This document shows, piece after piece, positions 22,737-34,399 of a DNA stretch of 64,000 bases (its first letter is position 1; each line of letters opens with the position of its first letter). The notes beneath the pieces were generated by a model that made no database searches, was not told where the DNA came from, and was given only the letters and a program-made list of their open reading frames with translations. The stretch is from Sciurus carolinensis. Taxonomy: Eukaryota; Chordata; Mammalia; Rodentia; Sciuridae. The position numbers and the translations under genes were made by a program. The stretch spans positions 37,584,741-37,648,740 of the forward strand of contig NC_062213.1 in assembly GCF_902686445.1 (NCBI RefSeq), given 5' to 3'.

Positions 22737-23178
22737 TATTTTAGACAGCTATTTCGCTGCTGTGACTAAATGATCTGACCAGCACAATTATAGAGGGGGA
22801 AAGGTTTATTCGAGGGCTCACCGTTTCAGAGGTCTTAGTCCATTCACAGAGTAGCTGCGAATTAGCCCCGGCTCCAGTCCTCCGGGCTGGAGGTGAGGCT
22901 GAACATCATGTCAGAAGAGCATGGCAGAGGGAAGCAGCTCGCATCATCAGGAAGCAGAGAGAGAGGGACTCCACTATCCAGCTACAAAATACATATCCCA
23001 AAACCATGCCCCAGTTCCCAACTCCTCCAGCCATACCCTACCACTTCAATTAATCCCATCTGGGATCCATTCACTGATTGGGTTGAGACTCTTACAACCC
23101 AATCATTTCTCCTCTGAACTTTCCTGCATTGTCTCACATGTGAGCTTTTCGGGGACACCTCACATCCAAACCACAACA
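22737..23178 (-). mobile_element. Solo LTR, ERVL-MaLR type, with 5-bp target duplications
   Basis: On the minus strand the element starts TGTTGTGGTTTGGATGTG at 23178. It runs through the typical MaLR layout: 'gcctcacctccagcc'-like part, an AATAAA signal, then 'tgtgctggtcagatcattt' and 'cacagcagcgaaatagctg' to the end at 22737. The 5-bp repeat GAGAC flanks it at 22732..22736 and 23179..23183. The last two bases on the minus strand are TA instead of the usual CA. Length 442 bp. No internal retroviral region remains, so this is a solo LTR. Confidence 0.8.
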
Positions 23179-23183
23179 GAGAC

Positions 23184-23569
23184 CTGTTAATGAGGTATGG
23201 ACTGTAAAAAGCTTAGACAACTGTTGGTATTCCATGACCAAAAGGCAAAAGAGAATACGGTACAAGTGGAATAGAGCCCTAAAACAGCAATTCTGTCACA
23301 CTATCACACATGATCGAAAGGAGAAAGTCACCCAGGTACCTCAAGAGGCCCTGGGCTAGAATACCCAGCTGAATGGAAGTGAGGTATCAGCAGAGCACTG
23401 CAAAACACAAGCCAGTAAGAACCAGCAGGAAGGTTAGACCAGAACTTCACTGTGTTGGAGAGAGATCGGTTAAAAAAAAAAAAAAAAAAAAAAAAACCAG
23501 AAATGCTGAGAACCTTCCAGAAAACAGGTGTGTTGGCATCTGTTTCTCTGATCCAGCCTAGGGTTTTCC
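23184..23569. other. Intergenic with a 25-bp poly(A) run
   Basis: Contains an A run at 23472..23496 without a recognisable retroposon body or target duplication. Nothing else seen. Confidence 0.45.
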
Positions 23570-23788
23570 ATTTATTTATTTTTTATCACCAGGGATTGAA
23601 CCCAGGGAGCTTAACTACTGAGCCACGTCCCTAGCCCTTTATTTATTTATTTATTTATTTACAGACAGGGTCTCACTAGGTTGCTTACAGCCTCACAAAG
23701 TTGCTGAGGCTGACTTTGAACCTGTGATCCTCTTGCCTCAGCCTCCCAAGCTACTGGGAGTATAGGCGTGTGCCACCACACTCAGCAA
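23570..23788 (-). mobile_element. B1-ID dimeric SINE (minus strand) with TTTA repeat in the linker
   Basis: The plus strand reads reversed ID ('agggattgaacccagggagc', 'actgagccacgtccctagcc'), then a TTTATTTA run (23637..23661), then reversed B1 ('gacagggtctcactaggttg', 'ctcttgcctcagcctccc', 'ggcgtgtgccaccacac'). Flanking GGTTTTCC on both sides (23562..23569 and 23789..23796) may be the target duplication. Confidence 0.88.
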
Positions 23789-24359
23789 GGTTTTCCTTTT
23801 AGATCTGCTAGTCAAAGGGTAGAGCTGAACTCAGCCTGCTTGGTCAGTGAGGATCTTGCTCATTGACATTTAAGACTGAAAAACTCTACTTTGAACACAC
23901 TAAGGCTTTCTCAAGGAATAGCTTCCAGGGTTTCTTAAGGCAGTGTGCTGTAGGGGCTCAGACTATGGTCTTGGAGTAGGGAGCAGCTCAGAATCGCCAG
24001 GCCTACATGTTAGGACTGCATGTTCCCATCTCCCTTCTCCGCCTTGTCTTCCCAAAGAATTTGGAATTCAAGGAAGGTGAGGGAGGTGGCTCCATGGCTC
24101 TAGGAATCTGCATTTTAAACACTTTCCTCAGGTGACTAGTCAAAAATAGCATTTCAGCATCACCAAGCTAGGTCAGCAAGCGCCTCTGGTTGCTCAGGCC
24201 CCATGAGTAAATGGGCTACAGCCCAAAAATACATTTTATCAAGGCTTGACTGCAACCTAACTTACAGGACAATAGATAAGATTTCCTATGGAAGCAAGCC
24301 TTTAAAAAAAAAAAAAGGAAAGAAAGAAATGTTCTACTTTTCTAGTGGTTATGTTTGCA

Positions 24360-24545
24360 GTGATTCATAGCTCTGCATGTTAGACTCGCCTAGAAAACAT
24401 TTAAAAATATAGATGCCTGTGCCCACCCCAGACCCCAGTGAAATCTGGATCTCTGAAGTGGACCTGGCATGGTTTGTTGGTTGTTTTAAACTTTACAGGT
24501 GACTCAATGTGTGGCTAGGGTCAAGAAACTTTGAAACCTTTTAAA
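24360..24545 (+). mobile_element. MER5A-type hAT DNA transposon relic
   Basis: 'ttagactcgcctagaaaaca', 'atagatgcctgtgcccaccc', 'agtgaaatctggatctctg' and a terminal 'gggtcaagaaactttga' follow the MER5A pattern. Non-autonomous element, degraded. Confidence 0.65.
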
Positions 24546-25900
24546 AAGGCTTTTCATTCTATAGGATACCTATTTTCTTTTCACACCACCCAAGTCTGTC
24601 TTTTCATTTCTTCTCCATCAAAGACTGTCTTCTCAAAATTAGAAAGGATGAAACAAACATGGTTAAAAGAGAACATTCTATAGAGTAGCAGTGCAAAATA
24701 TATTTATGTCTCTAGGCCCTAAACTCCTGCTTTCAGGGCACTGAAATAATATATTTGCAGAAATAACTGAATAGGTAAGTTCTTAAAGTTCACGGCAAAT
24801 GACAATGGCCACAAGACAGAAATCAAGGAAATGTTCAAAAGGCAATTCATGGACAATACAAGCCAGTAAGTTTGAGTCTGTTTCCTGCAAAACTTAACAG
24901 AATGCTTGAATGCTTAATTTAAAAGATAATTCATTACACTTGACAAAGGAATCAACAAGGAAGAGTAGAGCATCCTATTTGGGTCCATCAGGGGGTACTG
25001 GCGGCTGTAAAGGTTATTCCTACATCTGACCAAATCACTCAAAATAGTTTCATGTTATATGATGGGGAAATGTAGACCAAGTTACTGGCAATTAAGGTGA
25101 ATTTACAGTTGTTTGAACCATATCCAAACCCCACTGATAATGGAACAATGTTTAACCTAGAGGAAGGGGGATCTCTAGTCTTCCGTCTAGTTCTGAGACT
25201 CTTTGAAAGCTGTAGTTGTGAACCTCTTCATTTATGGAGGCAAAGTTTAATGTAAAGGATCTTGTCCAAAGTGAGGTTTTATTCCAGGCCAGGAGCAGAT
25301 CTATGTATAGTTTGGAACTGCCCAACATGGATCCTGCTACATTATTCCTCTTCAAAATCTCTCCCTCTCCCCATAGTGCATGAAAAAATACACAACAGCC
25401 TTGGCTTTGGCTATTGGTCTCTCAGTCCACCCTCAGCTGTTGTTTTCTAGCTTTCACTTTGGTGACTCACTGATGCTCAGTTCTGATCCAGACAATAGAG
25501 AACCATTTTAGCAAGAAAGCTGAGCTGACTTTTTATTTCCCAGTAGCTGTCCGACCAAAGCTCAACCCTCTGTCACACCATGCACATCCACATTCTCTGC
25601 CTCCGCAAGCTTTGCTGGCCAAGTTCACCACCTCTAAATGGATAAGACATGTACTATGTGCGTTCTGCAGACATAGCTGAAGACTAAGTTTTGGAGGTGT
25701 TTGCTTCCCAAAGAGCCCCATTTTTATCCTTTTAGTATAGTTTTCCAATCACATGAATTTTCTGGAATATTTTTGGAGAGAATCAGATTTTTTTAAATGC
25801 TGCTGAGTCCTTTAAAACTGTCTTTGCTGCAGATGTAGACAAAGTTAAATTTGTTCTTTGAATATATATCATCAGGGTAAGAAGGTACAATTTAGATAAG
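24546..25900. other. Intergenic, no gene recognised
   Basis: AT-rich, low-complexity only in short runs. No supported exon or repeat. Confidence 0.45.
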
Positions 25901-26210
25901 AAGGTGCATTTGTAGGACTATGGGTTCATCTGTGTGCAATAGAGACCTAAAGTATGAATGGCTTAGGCAATATGGAAGTTTGTTTCTCTTGCCTAATAGT
26001 GTAAGGGTCTGTAGCCCAGGCCTGGTACAAGGAGCTCTGTGGTGTCAGGGACCAATGTTCCTGTCTTATTGCTTCATCATCTCTCATGGATGGCCCTCTT
26101 CTGCAGAGTCCAGAGGGCCCACAGCATCTACATCCTCAGTCCAGGCAGGAGAGAGGGGGAGGGGAATGCCCCCTCCTCAGAGATTGCAGCCAGTACTTCC
26201 GTTTACACAC
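25901..26210. mobile_element. Ancient interspersed repeat, class unresolved
   Basis: 'agtatgaatggcttaggcaa' followed by 'ggaagtttgtttctcttgcc' and later 'tggatggccctcttctgcag' resembles a widespread old mammalian repeat with the 'tggcttaaacaa...ggaatttatttctct' theme. I cannot name the family. Confidence 0.35.
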
Positions 26211-26219
26211 ATAAGCATG

Positions 26220-26249
26220 CACACACACACACACACACACACACACACC
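26220..26249. repeat. (CA)n microsatellite
   Basis: Uninterrupted CA dinucleotides, about 15 units. It creates the His/Thr runs seen in two overlapping open frames, which are therefore not genes. Confidence 0.95.
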
Positions 26250-27289
26250 ACAAGCTGCGAGGAAGTCTGGAAAATGCCTTTATTTGGACAACTGATAAAA
26301 GCAGATTCTATGGAGAGAGAAGAGGACAGACATTGGTGACCGATGAGAAATTTTTCCAGAATGTTCCTGAAAAATATAAAATCTCAGAAGGAGCAGTGGG
26401 TGGTCCAGGGAGGGAAGAGTCATTCGTTCATCCAAAGAACAACATGGACATCGGACTTCAAGCAGCTGAGCACCAACCAGAAAGGCAGGGCCATCAGGCA
26501 AGCTGGAGGGAAGGCTCCTGGCTCCTCAAGGTGTCTGGAGCCAGAGTTCCCCGCCCCCACCAGCACTGGCCTCAGCCTCATTAGCACCGCACACGGGATT
26601 CTGGGCCGAAGAGCCAGCCAGAGTGGAGAGAATGGGTCCTGCCCACCCGCAGCAGAGCTAATTAAAAGAGAAACCTGTTTTCCACATGTGCCTCTTCAAT
26701 ATGCACACATTCTGCTTTCTTGTCATTACATGCCTCACTTGTCACCAAAGCATTTTCAATCAATTCTGGGCGTTTTTTCTTATACCTTTCGATTTAGCAC
26801 ATTCTTTCCTTAGTGCTCCTCCCCTTTATTCCTCCAGCTGCTTAAAACAATTTTCTCCAGCATTTGAACAAACCCACATACATTCCCCATTCTCCTTCCC
26901 TCACTTTTCTTTTTTAAACAAAGAGAATGCTGCTTTCTGTTACAGAAAAAAAAGAAAAAAAGAAAAAAAAAAACCCCACTAGAGACAATTTCGTCCTTTG
27001 GGTCCACATGGCGGATCTCAAGTTGAACGTTCTTTTTCCACCTGTGTAGAACTTTAATTAGTTCAAGTGGGAGGTCCACGCCAAGAAACAGGGCACCACA
27101 TCGCAGTTGCTATCTGCAGAGCCAATTCCTTCCCTTAATAATGCTCTTTCCAACTGAATCCTGCTTGCAGCTCTGATAGGAAAGGGCGTGTATTAGACAC
27201 AGGCTACTGATCCTTTCAGGTTGCCTTGGCCATGAGCTTCCTGACAGACACAGTACTGCGTGACCCCAGGTTTGCTGTACTGTACGATT
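26250..27289. other. Intergenic, no gene recognised
   Basis: Includes an A-rich stretch at 26944..26974. Overlapping open frames here show no family resemblance and run into the CA repeat. Confidence 0.4.
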
Positions 27290-27450
27290 CACAAAGCATT
27301 TCACATGCATTTGTCTCCTATCAGCCACACACATACCCTGTTAGGAAATAAGTAACGTCACCCCCATTTTGGTGATGAAAAAATTGAGGCTCAGAATGGG
27401 TAAATGACAGAGAGTGAACTAAAACTGGGCCCAATCTGTCTCTGTGTCTC
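27290..27450 (-). mobile_element. MIR SINE (minus strand)
   Basis: Plus strand 'gcatttcacatgcatttgtc', 'cccccattttggtgatg', 'aaaaaattgaggctcagaatg' and 'gggtaaatgacagagagtg' match the complement of MIR. Confidence 0.7.
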
Positions 27451-28504
27451 TGTCCAAGAGCTGTCTATGGTTAAAGAGAATATCTATTTTTAACAATGTG
27501 CTAAATGTTCCTTTCTTCTTTCCATAGTCCAAGATTGTCCTAAACTTTGATTTGATAGAATTATTTTCCACAATCCCCAAGTCAGACTCTGCAGTTCTTT
27601 TCTGCCCCTGGGTCCTGCTTTGTTTGAGGTCAGGGTGGCAGGCACAGATGCTGCTTTCTTCATTTACAGGTCTGATATTTCAGTTCCGTACCTGAAGATT
27701 TGTAGAGTCACTGGAATGTGACACAGAAAGGAAACAATTCTCTTCCATGATATTTAAGTTAAGATCAATGGTTAAGATTAAAGGAACTATCTACGAACAT
27801 TGCCTTGCGGAAGCCTTCTGAATATTTCAATTCTAATGGAAGCGTGGGATGGTTTTAAGCAACATTATCCCTCATAAAACAATTTGAAAAGGCGGGGGGG
27901 ATCCCATGGGGTAACAAAAACTGTTTTTCATCAGAAGAATCCAGTTTTTACAAAAAGTGCTAGAAAATTTTACATTAAAAATAACTAAGCACACAGTCAT
28001 TGTTACAAAGATGCTTTGGAATGAGAGTAAATGTTGAATCTTTTAAGCATGGATCTGGGTGTATCTGGATGAGCTTTTTGAAGAAAATTTACAAGTTTTA
28101 TAAAATCTCAGAAACTTTAAAACTGTGTCATTTGTAATGTAAAATTAAAGCAGTTGAAATTCAGTGGCTGACTCATGGCTCCTACATCCATCTTCAGTTC
28201 CCTGGAGCTCAGATGGTTTTCTTTAAAAATTAGTGATATCAGCTAAGTGGGACTATTTCCCACTCCTACCCACAGAGAAAAGTGCTTTTGTGAACATGTC
28301 AGCTCTGTTCCATCATTACACGCCACCATGGAGTGAGGCAGAAGCAGGCTGGTTGTTCATACTTGATCATCAATACAATACAGGAGCCAAATCCAAATAA
28401 GAAAACCCTAAAACTTCCACCCCCTTATTTTATGTGCACAAGTTACTTGGTTAGAACCAAAGGATTTTATATCTAGATGAGATCCTTGAAGCCTTTTCAG
28501 TCCA
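27451..28504. other. Intergenic, no gene recognised
   Basis: AT-rich sequence with a short G run near 27892. Nothing assignable. Confidence 0.4.
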
Positions 28505-28640
28505 GCTTCTTTATTTTGTACATATAGAAACGGAGGCACAGAGAGGTTCAACAACTTACCCAGGTCACACAGCTGGTAAAATACAAGAGTAGGCTGTGAC
28601 TAGAACCCAGGTCTGCATGACACTGTCTGTGCCCCTGCCA
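28505..28640 (-). mobile_element. MIR SINE (minus strand)
   Basis: 'aaacggaggcacagagaggt', 'tcaacaacttacccaggtca', 'cacagctggtaaaatac' and 'gaacccaggtctgcatgac' are close to the MIR complement. Confidence 0.85.
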
Positions 28641-29269
28641 CTCCATCATTTCACAGAGGTGATGATCTGCCCCCAGCACTTGACACTTGCTCTTTCCACA
28701 GCCTCACAACACTGTCACTCAGCAGTGCCTTCCATTGGTAGCTCGCTAAAGCTAATTAGGAGGCAATTTGACATTGTCCTGTGGTGACCCTCCAGGGATG
28801 TGAAGCCAGCCATCTGTCTCCCCAAATCTCAACTTCACTGTGCAGTCACCTTAGGTTTCTCTAGACTCGGCAGTTCGTTCGTTCCTTCCTGTGATTTTCT
28901 TTCTGGTTTCCTCCTTCTGGACACATTTCATCTTCAAAGGGACCCACCCAAGATGGTGCTCCACCAGCTCCTTCCTCATCCTTGGATTCCCATGTGCATT
29001 AATCCCACTGCTGTCCTTCCTGTCTCCCAGCATGAAAATGCCAGTCATTGTTTTCTCCTCCTTCCCTGCAACCCTGTGCAGCATCCATAACCAACCCTCT
29101 TCAGATTCCACTGTTCAGTCATTTTTTTGTCTGAACTGTGGGACAGGCCACTTAGTGGGTATCCTTGAATCAAGTCTGTCTGGAGATGCTTTCCTAATCG
29201 TCACAGAAAGTAACTGTACCCTACCGGGAAGCACCATCCTGGCTTCAGGGTAAACTGGATCCCATCATC

Positions 29270-29815
29270 TCTGTGGCTTAGCACTTAAACCTTTAGCTTC
29301 AGTTTCTCCACTTCTGAAATAGAGTCAATCTCCAAAAAGAGGCCTCCAATTTAACAATTCTCAGTCTGTCTCCTCACTCCACTCTGTCCAACAGACTGCT
29401 TCCAAAGGAACCTTTCTAAATCATTGACCATTCTTCTTTCCCCCGCTGCAAAATTCTTCCGTTACTGCTCCTTTCACATAAAACCCAATCTCCTTAGCCT
29501 GGCACGGGAGACCCGCTAGAGACTGGCACCGAGTGCCTTTTTCCTGGTTCCTCCTGCCTGCTGCTCTCCACGAGCCCACCCTGCAGCTCATGTCAGCTAC
29601 TCCCTTCTCAAAACACGTGTGCTGAGCTTTCACATCGTTTTGCTCTAACAGCACCTAGCACTTTCCACCCTGTGACACAGGTGGAGCATATGCCACATCT
29701 GTGTGAGCTGCTTGCAAGCGAGGGACACCCCTTCTTCACGCTCTCCTCCACACGACACCCAGCACCCAGTAGGTACCCGGGGAATAGCCCTCAAATTCAG
29801 CCCAGAATCACACTG
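29270..29815 (+). mobile_element. L2 LINE 3' fragment (plus strand)
   Basis: Pyrimidine-rich sequence follows the L2 3' half: 'aaaacccaatctccttagcc', 'tggcaccgagtgcc', 'tcctgcctgctgctctccac', 'tgtgagctgcttgcaagcga', 'acccagcacccagtaggtac'. The open frames across it are decayed L2, not genes. Confidence 0.7.
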
Positions 29816-30504
29816 GGTTTTCTCAGCCATCATATCCCATTCTGCACTCACACTGGGCTTCCAAACCAAATCCCTGCACCGTTTTTATATAATCTTCAGC
29901 TAAGCTAGCTCTCCTCCATTCTTTCCTTTTGCCTACTTTTAAATCAATATCCAGAACATGATTAAAGTTTAATTTTTACCCATTGTTCTTGTCTCTAGGT
30001 CTTTTGGACTGAGTCTCTTATCTAGTTTATTGGCTTTGTGTTATTCACAAGGACAATGTGTATTGTGACCATGTTTCATTGACGTTATTGATGCAGGAGA
30101 AAACCCAGTTGTTTGCCAGCTTGGCACCCGTCCTCTATCTTGACAACGATCTCTTACCTAGCAATCTTTTGATATAGTTATTTAACCATCTACGACTAAC
30201 CCCTTATTTTGATAATTCATTGTGTGTACAGAGAACAAAGGATAATCTTATTAACTCATTCAGTCCATTTATTGGGAAGCATTTATGTACAGAGCAGTAT
30301 GATAATCATATGAAACAATGATTAAAATTTGGTCCCTGTCCCTCTTTAAGCTGTAAAGAGCAAATAAGACGTAGAGAACATTGGAGTCCGGGTAGAATGG
30401 GAGGCAAATCACAAGAGGTAGGTCCAAGGGAGATTCCAAGGATGGCAAGGTTCAGTCCTAGCTAGGTGAGTTCTCCCAGAATGGGTTTTTCATAAGTGAG
30501 ATAA
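29816..30504. other. Intergenic with a probable short L2 piece
   Basis: About 30240..30380 ('ttcagtccatttattgggaa', 'ggtccctgtccctctttaag') resembles the complement of the L2 3' end. The rest is unassigned. Confidence 0.4.
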
Positions 30505-30850
30505 AGCACAGGTTCAGCTGCTAAGCTGCTGTGACAACAACAGACCAAATGCAGAGCTTTGCCACAATGGCAGTTCATTTTTTCTCTCCAGTCAAGATAG
30601 GCAGGTGATCCAAGTTCACTTGCTCTGCCCTCCTCAATATGAGCCTGCCACCTGTGTGTTCAAGGTGACTGCTCCAGTCTTCACCACCTCCCAATCAGAA
30701 GGAAGGGAGATACCAAGAGGTCAGTCATTCTAAGGACAGAACCAGGAAGCTGCATCCATGGCTTCTCAATCACACTGGCCTGAGGATGGTCATGTGACCA
30801 CACACAGGTGAAAGGGAGTCTGGGAAATGTAGTCTTACCCTGGAGAGCTC
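30505..30850. mobile_element. Ancient interspersed repeat, class unresolved
   Basis: Starts 'agctgctaagctgctgtgac' and ends 'agtctgggaaatgtagtctt', a pair of motifs common at the ends of an old mammalian repeat family that I cannot name with confidence. Confidence 0.35.
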
Positions 30851-31879
30851 CACGCCCAGCTAAAACTTCATGGCACTAAGGGGGCAACAGAACAGTCCCC
30901 TGGGAAGACAACTGGCAGCCTGCCACGAGGAGAAGGAGAATTCCACGTGAGGAGAAAAGCGGCAGGAGAGGGAGCTGATTCATTCCATCTCAGCTGAGTG
31001 GATGGTACCAGGAGCATAGATATGGATTTAATAGGAAAAATCTTAAATTCTGAAAGAAGAAATGGGCTAACTTGAGCGTCAGTCTTCTCTGCTTCCAAAA
31101 GTGATCAAGAAAAATGGTCAGAAGAATTGGTACTTAAAGAGAGGTTGGAGAAGTGTACCTGTCTGGTCGGCCTTGAGGGTGGGGTGGAAGAGAGGCCCTG
31201 GAAGTGAACCCAGCTCTGACCGAAGCAGCGAGGAGCAGCCAGGAGGGATGGGTGAGGAGAGACCGCAGGATAGAGAATAAACCAGACGTGTGGCTCAGCC
31301 CAGGCGGCCTGTGCGTGTCCCTCAGAGGCTGCAGGGCACAGGGAAAGGCAGCTCTGGGAAGTGCATTCGATGGGCCGGCGCAGAGATGCTGAAGGTCAAT
31401 CCGGGGAGCCTCCCTCTCCATGGTCAGGAGTGGGCGGTGCTGCATCTTCCCAAGCCCAGGAAGGAGAGCCGGTTCTTCTCTGTAGCACAAGGAGCATCAC
31501 AGTCGGCTCCACTCATGAGAGGGCGTTTTGTGCACGCAGAAGTGTTTTTTCTCACTCTGTCCTGATTTTCGTCTCTGTTCAAAGTCAGTAAAAAGCATTA
31601 CCGAATTTTAAAATAATGTGACTCGTTCTCCTCCACTCTGCAGTTCAACAAAGGTATTTCATCTGTTTGTTCTTAAAGTGCAACTGTTCTCTAGATTTAT
31701 ATGTGCTCTGATAGGAAATGCTTTGTGTATAAAAAACTATTCCCTTTGGAGGATGCCGTTGTTGCTTTGTGTCTCATCCAAGAATGATATTTCACATCTG
31801 TTAAATAGTAGCATTTCCCCCACTAAGCAAATTCCAAACCAAGAGAGTCAAAGCCTGTGACTCTTACCAGTCATTCAGA
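30851..31879. other. Intergenic, no gene recognised
   Basis: 31180..31480 is richer in GC with a few CpGs, but not enough to call an island. Open frames on both strands overlap one another and show no family resemblance. Confidence 0.4.
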
Positions 31880-32190
31880 GTCATGTCTAAAGAATGAACT
31901 GTCGATGGATGTTCTTGTCAAGTGAACCCTGTGGATCCCTTCTTCCCATTCTGTGGCCTGGAATGTGGATGTGATATCTGGCATTCTAGCTGCCCTTTTG
32001 GACCATGAGGATGAGTGCAGTGGACACTCTAAGGATGGTGGATTGGAAGAAACCTGTGACCTCTAAGATTTCATGAGCAAAGCCATCAAACCAGTCCTCT
32101 GGGTCCTATTCCTTTACTTTCACATGAAAGAGAAATAAACAACTATCTTATTCAAGCTACTGTTACTTGGGGTCTTTGTTACTTGTGGTT
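31880..32190 (+). mobile_element. Old LTR-like relic, family unresolved
   Basis: The part 'ctagctgcccttttggaccat' ... 'gagaaataaacaactatctt' ... 'caagctactgttacttgggg' resembles the 3' half of an old mammalian LTR with its AATAAA. Too diverged for a firm name. Confidence 0.4.
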
Positions 32191-32204
32191 GAATATAATC
32201 TTAT

Positions 32205-32295
32205 CTGTACAACATGCCAAACACATAAAATGATGTCTGGCACATAATAGGCACTTCAATAAGAGTTGAATAACTGTTATTATTTTGTGTCAAAT
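32205..32295 (+). mobile_element. MIR or L2 3'-end fragment
   Basis: 'gatgtctggcacataatagg' and 'cacttcaataagagttgaat' match the shared MIR/L2 3'-end theme (GTGCCTGGCACATAGTAGGCACTCAATAAATG). Confidence 0.6.
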
Positions 32296-32750
32296 AATGA
32301 ATGAAGTGGAATCAAATTATGGAAGGACTTGAAAATCAAAAAGAGAGATTTGACCTTGATGTGAGGCAAAGCTTATATTTGTTGTTTCTAAAATTTCATT
32401 TGAGAATTTTATTAAACTTAAATGACCCATAATCACCAGGACCATCCCATAAAGATAAAAGGCAAAAGCTATGGAAAACAGGGGAGAGAATTTGACCAGA
32501 ACCCTAGGCTAAGGATAGTCATTAGAATTGTGCATTCAATTTAGCTCTGAATTGCCTGGCTGCTTAGGGTCTGAAAAGACAGAAGCCTTCCCAGGCTTTT
32601 GAGCAGAGCTTTCCTATTGTGCAAGGAGTTTGTAAGGTAGTTGAAACCCTGTAGCATAGTGACTGGGGAAGAAACAGGAGTTTTCCGAGGAAGCCATTGC
32701 AGGATCCCAGCTATAAAGTTAGAATGGGTGGTGGCACCAGAATAGAAATC

Positions 32751-32824
32751 AGGGAACACACAGAAGACAATTCAAAGGCACTTCAGTGGACACGACAAGG
32801 AACCACTCTGGGGATAAAGGAAAT
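32751..32824 (+). repeat. Direct repeat copy A (74 bp)
   Basis: Matches copy B at 33983..34058 with 6 substitutions and one 2-nt gap (about 92% identity by hand alignment). Shared core: 'cagaagacaattcaa', 'gacaaggaacca', 'tctggggataaag'. Similarity stops sharply on both sides. Not a family I recognise. Confidence 0.85.
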
Positions 32825-32859
32825 GCAATGTCCAGATGACTGAGCAATTTCAGTAGACA

Positions 32860-33245
32860 GATGCCTGCTACTGGAGTGCCGTGTAACAAATAATCCCACG
32901 CAGCCAGCTCATTACAACAATAAGCACTTACTAATTGCTTATGGGTGTGCAGATCAGCTGTGACTCTGAAGGGTGGCTGGACCCAGGATGCTAGTTGTGT
33001 TTAGACCTATTCCAATTATCTCTTCCCTCTGGGGCCAGAGGCCATCCATGTAAATCCAGCTTGAGGCAGACAACAGAAATGCAAGAGAGGAAACCAAGCC
33101 ACAAAAGCACATGGAACGCCTCTGCTCACATCAATTCCAAGAAGGTTCCTGTTAGTCAAAGCAAGTCACATGGTCAAGTCCAACACCAAAGGGGCCACAA
33201 GGTATTGGCCAACTCTCCAAGAGGCATCCCAAGGTCACATCATGG
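32860..33245. mobile_element. Ancient interspersed repeat, class unresolved
   Basis: 'tgctactggagtgccgtgta', 'acaaataatcccacgcagcc', 'gctgtgactctgaagggtgg' and 'gcaagtcacatggtcaagtc' follow an old mammalian repeat starting 'gtaacaaattacc'. A similar one occurs at 58930..59275. Family not named. Confidence 0.4.
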
Positions 33246-33611
33246 AAAAGGTAAAAGAATATGGCGCACTAATCCACCCTACCCATCGAGCAACTGAAGA
33301 ATTTCCTAAATATGGAAATGACGAGTGGAGTGATTGGGTTTCATTGACCTCTGCACCTGTGATATGACAAGCATCGGGCTCCAGATCTAACTCTGGGGCA
33401 CCCTCGGCCTTTCTCTTGCTGCTATCTTTCTGCCAAAGATGTTGCTTCAAGACCACCACGAGGAACTTCTTGCTACTTCTAACTTTCTCATCCTTTCCCT
33501 TCCCCTCGATGCTGTGACTAGAATCCTGCTGTACAGTAGCCCCTCCAAACAGCCTTGCGACTGAGCACCAGTGGAGCTGCCTTAAAAACACTGTCCATAT
33601 TGGACAAGCTG

Positions 33612-33775
33612 TTGATGAAAAGGCTAGAAGGAAATATTCCAAAATGTTACTAGGAGGGATGGAACTTCCAGCTATTTTTGTGTCTTTTTAAATTTTTCAA
33701 ACTTTCCACAATGTACAAAAATAAATTTTATAATTTCAAGTATTTTTTATGATTTAAAAAAAAATAAATCCTGTC
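33612..33775 (+). mobile_element. Old L1M 3'-end fragment
   Basis: 'aaggaaatattccaaaatgt' then 'aaatttttcaaactttccac' and 'aatgtacaaaaataaatttt' match the 3'UTR end of old L1M elements. Confidence 0.55.
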
Positions 33776-33982
33776 ATTGGCTCCATTCTCTTCTCATCTA
33801 CCCTATGCCAGGAACTATCTGAAGGAAAATTCTATCTAGGAAGCATGAGTCAGCACAGAGGACCTGCCAGGCCACGGCTTCCTGAAGGGACATATTCTCA
33901 TCAACTAACACAGGGGCAGTTATTGTCATTCTTAAAACTAATTTCAAAGTGGTGGAGAGGAGACTTTTAGTGTGAACACAAA

Positions 33983-34058
33983 AGGGAACACATACAGAAG
34001 ACAATTCAATGGAGCTTCAGTAGACATGACAAGGAACCATTCTGGGGATAAAGCAAAT
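33983..34058 (+). repeat. Direct repeat copy B (76 bp)
   Basis: Partner of 32751..32824, 1.23 kb downstream, same orientation. Its right side runs straight into a T run (34062 onward). Confidence 0.85.
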
Positions 34059-34399
34059 AGATTTTTTTTTGCTCTTTTCTTCACTTAGTTGTCTTGGTTT
34101 GGACCTGTTCAGGAACCAAGTCAGGCATGAAGCAGCACAAGAGATCTTCCAGTTGACTTACTTTCAAAATTTCCATCGGCTCCTTTGAGGCACCGCCATG
34201 TTGTATCTCATGGTAGGCAAAGTTCCCACCTGGGAAGGACCTCCACACACTGGGGGTTATTTTTACCATCCCAATCCTGACTCTCTCAGAACTCAGGAGA
34301 GTAGGTTTTGCATGGAAGACTTTGGAGTCAGGCTAGTCCTGATGGGTGTTTCTCACATACCACTTCCTGGATCTGACTTCCCTCCCTCCCCACTACCAT

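Noticed and set aside
26039..26584. 181-residue open frame
   Set aside because: It crosses the CA microsatellite, has no family resemblance or splice context, and overlaps other frames of similar length.
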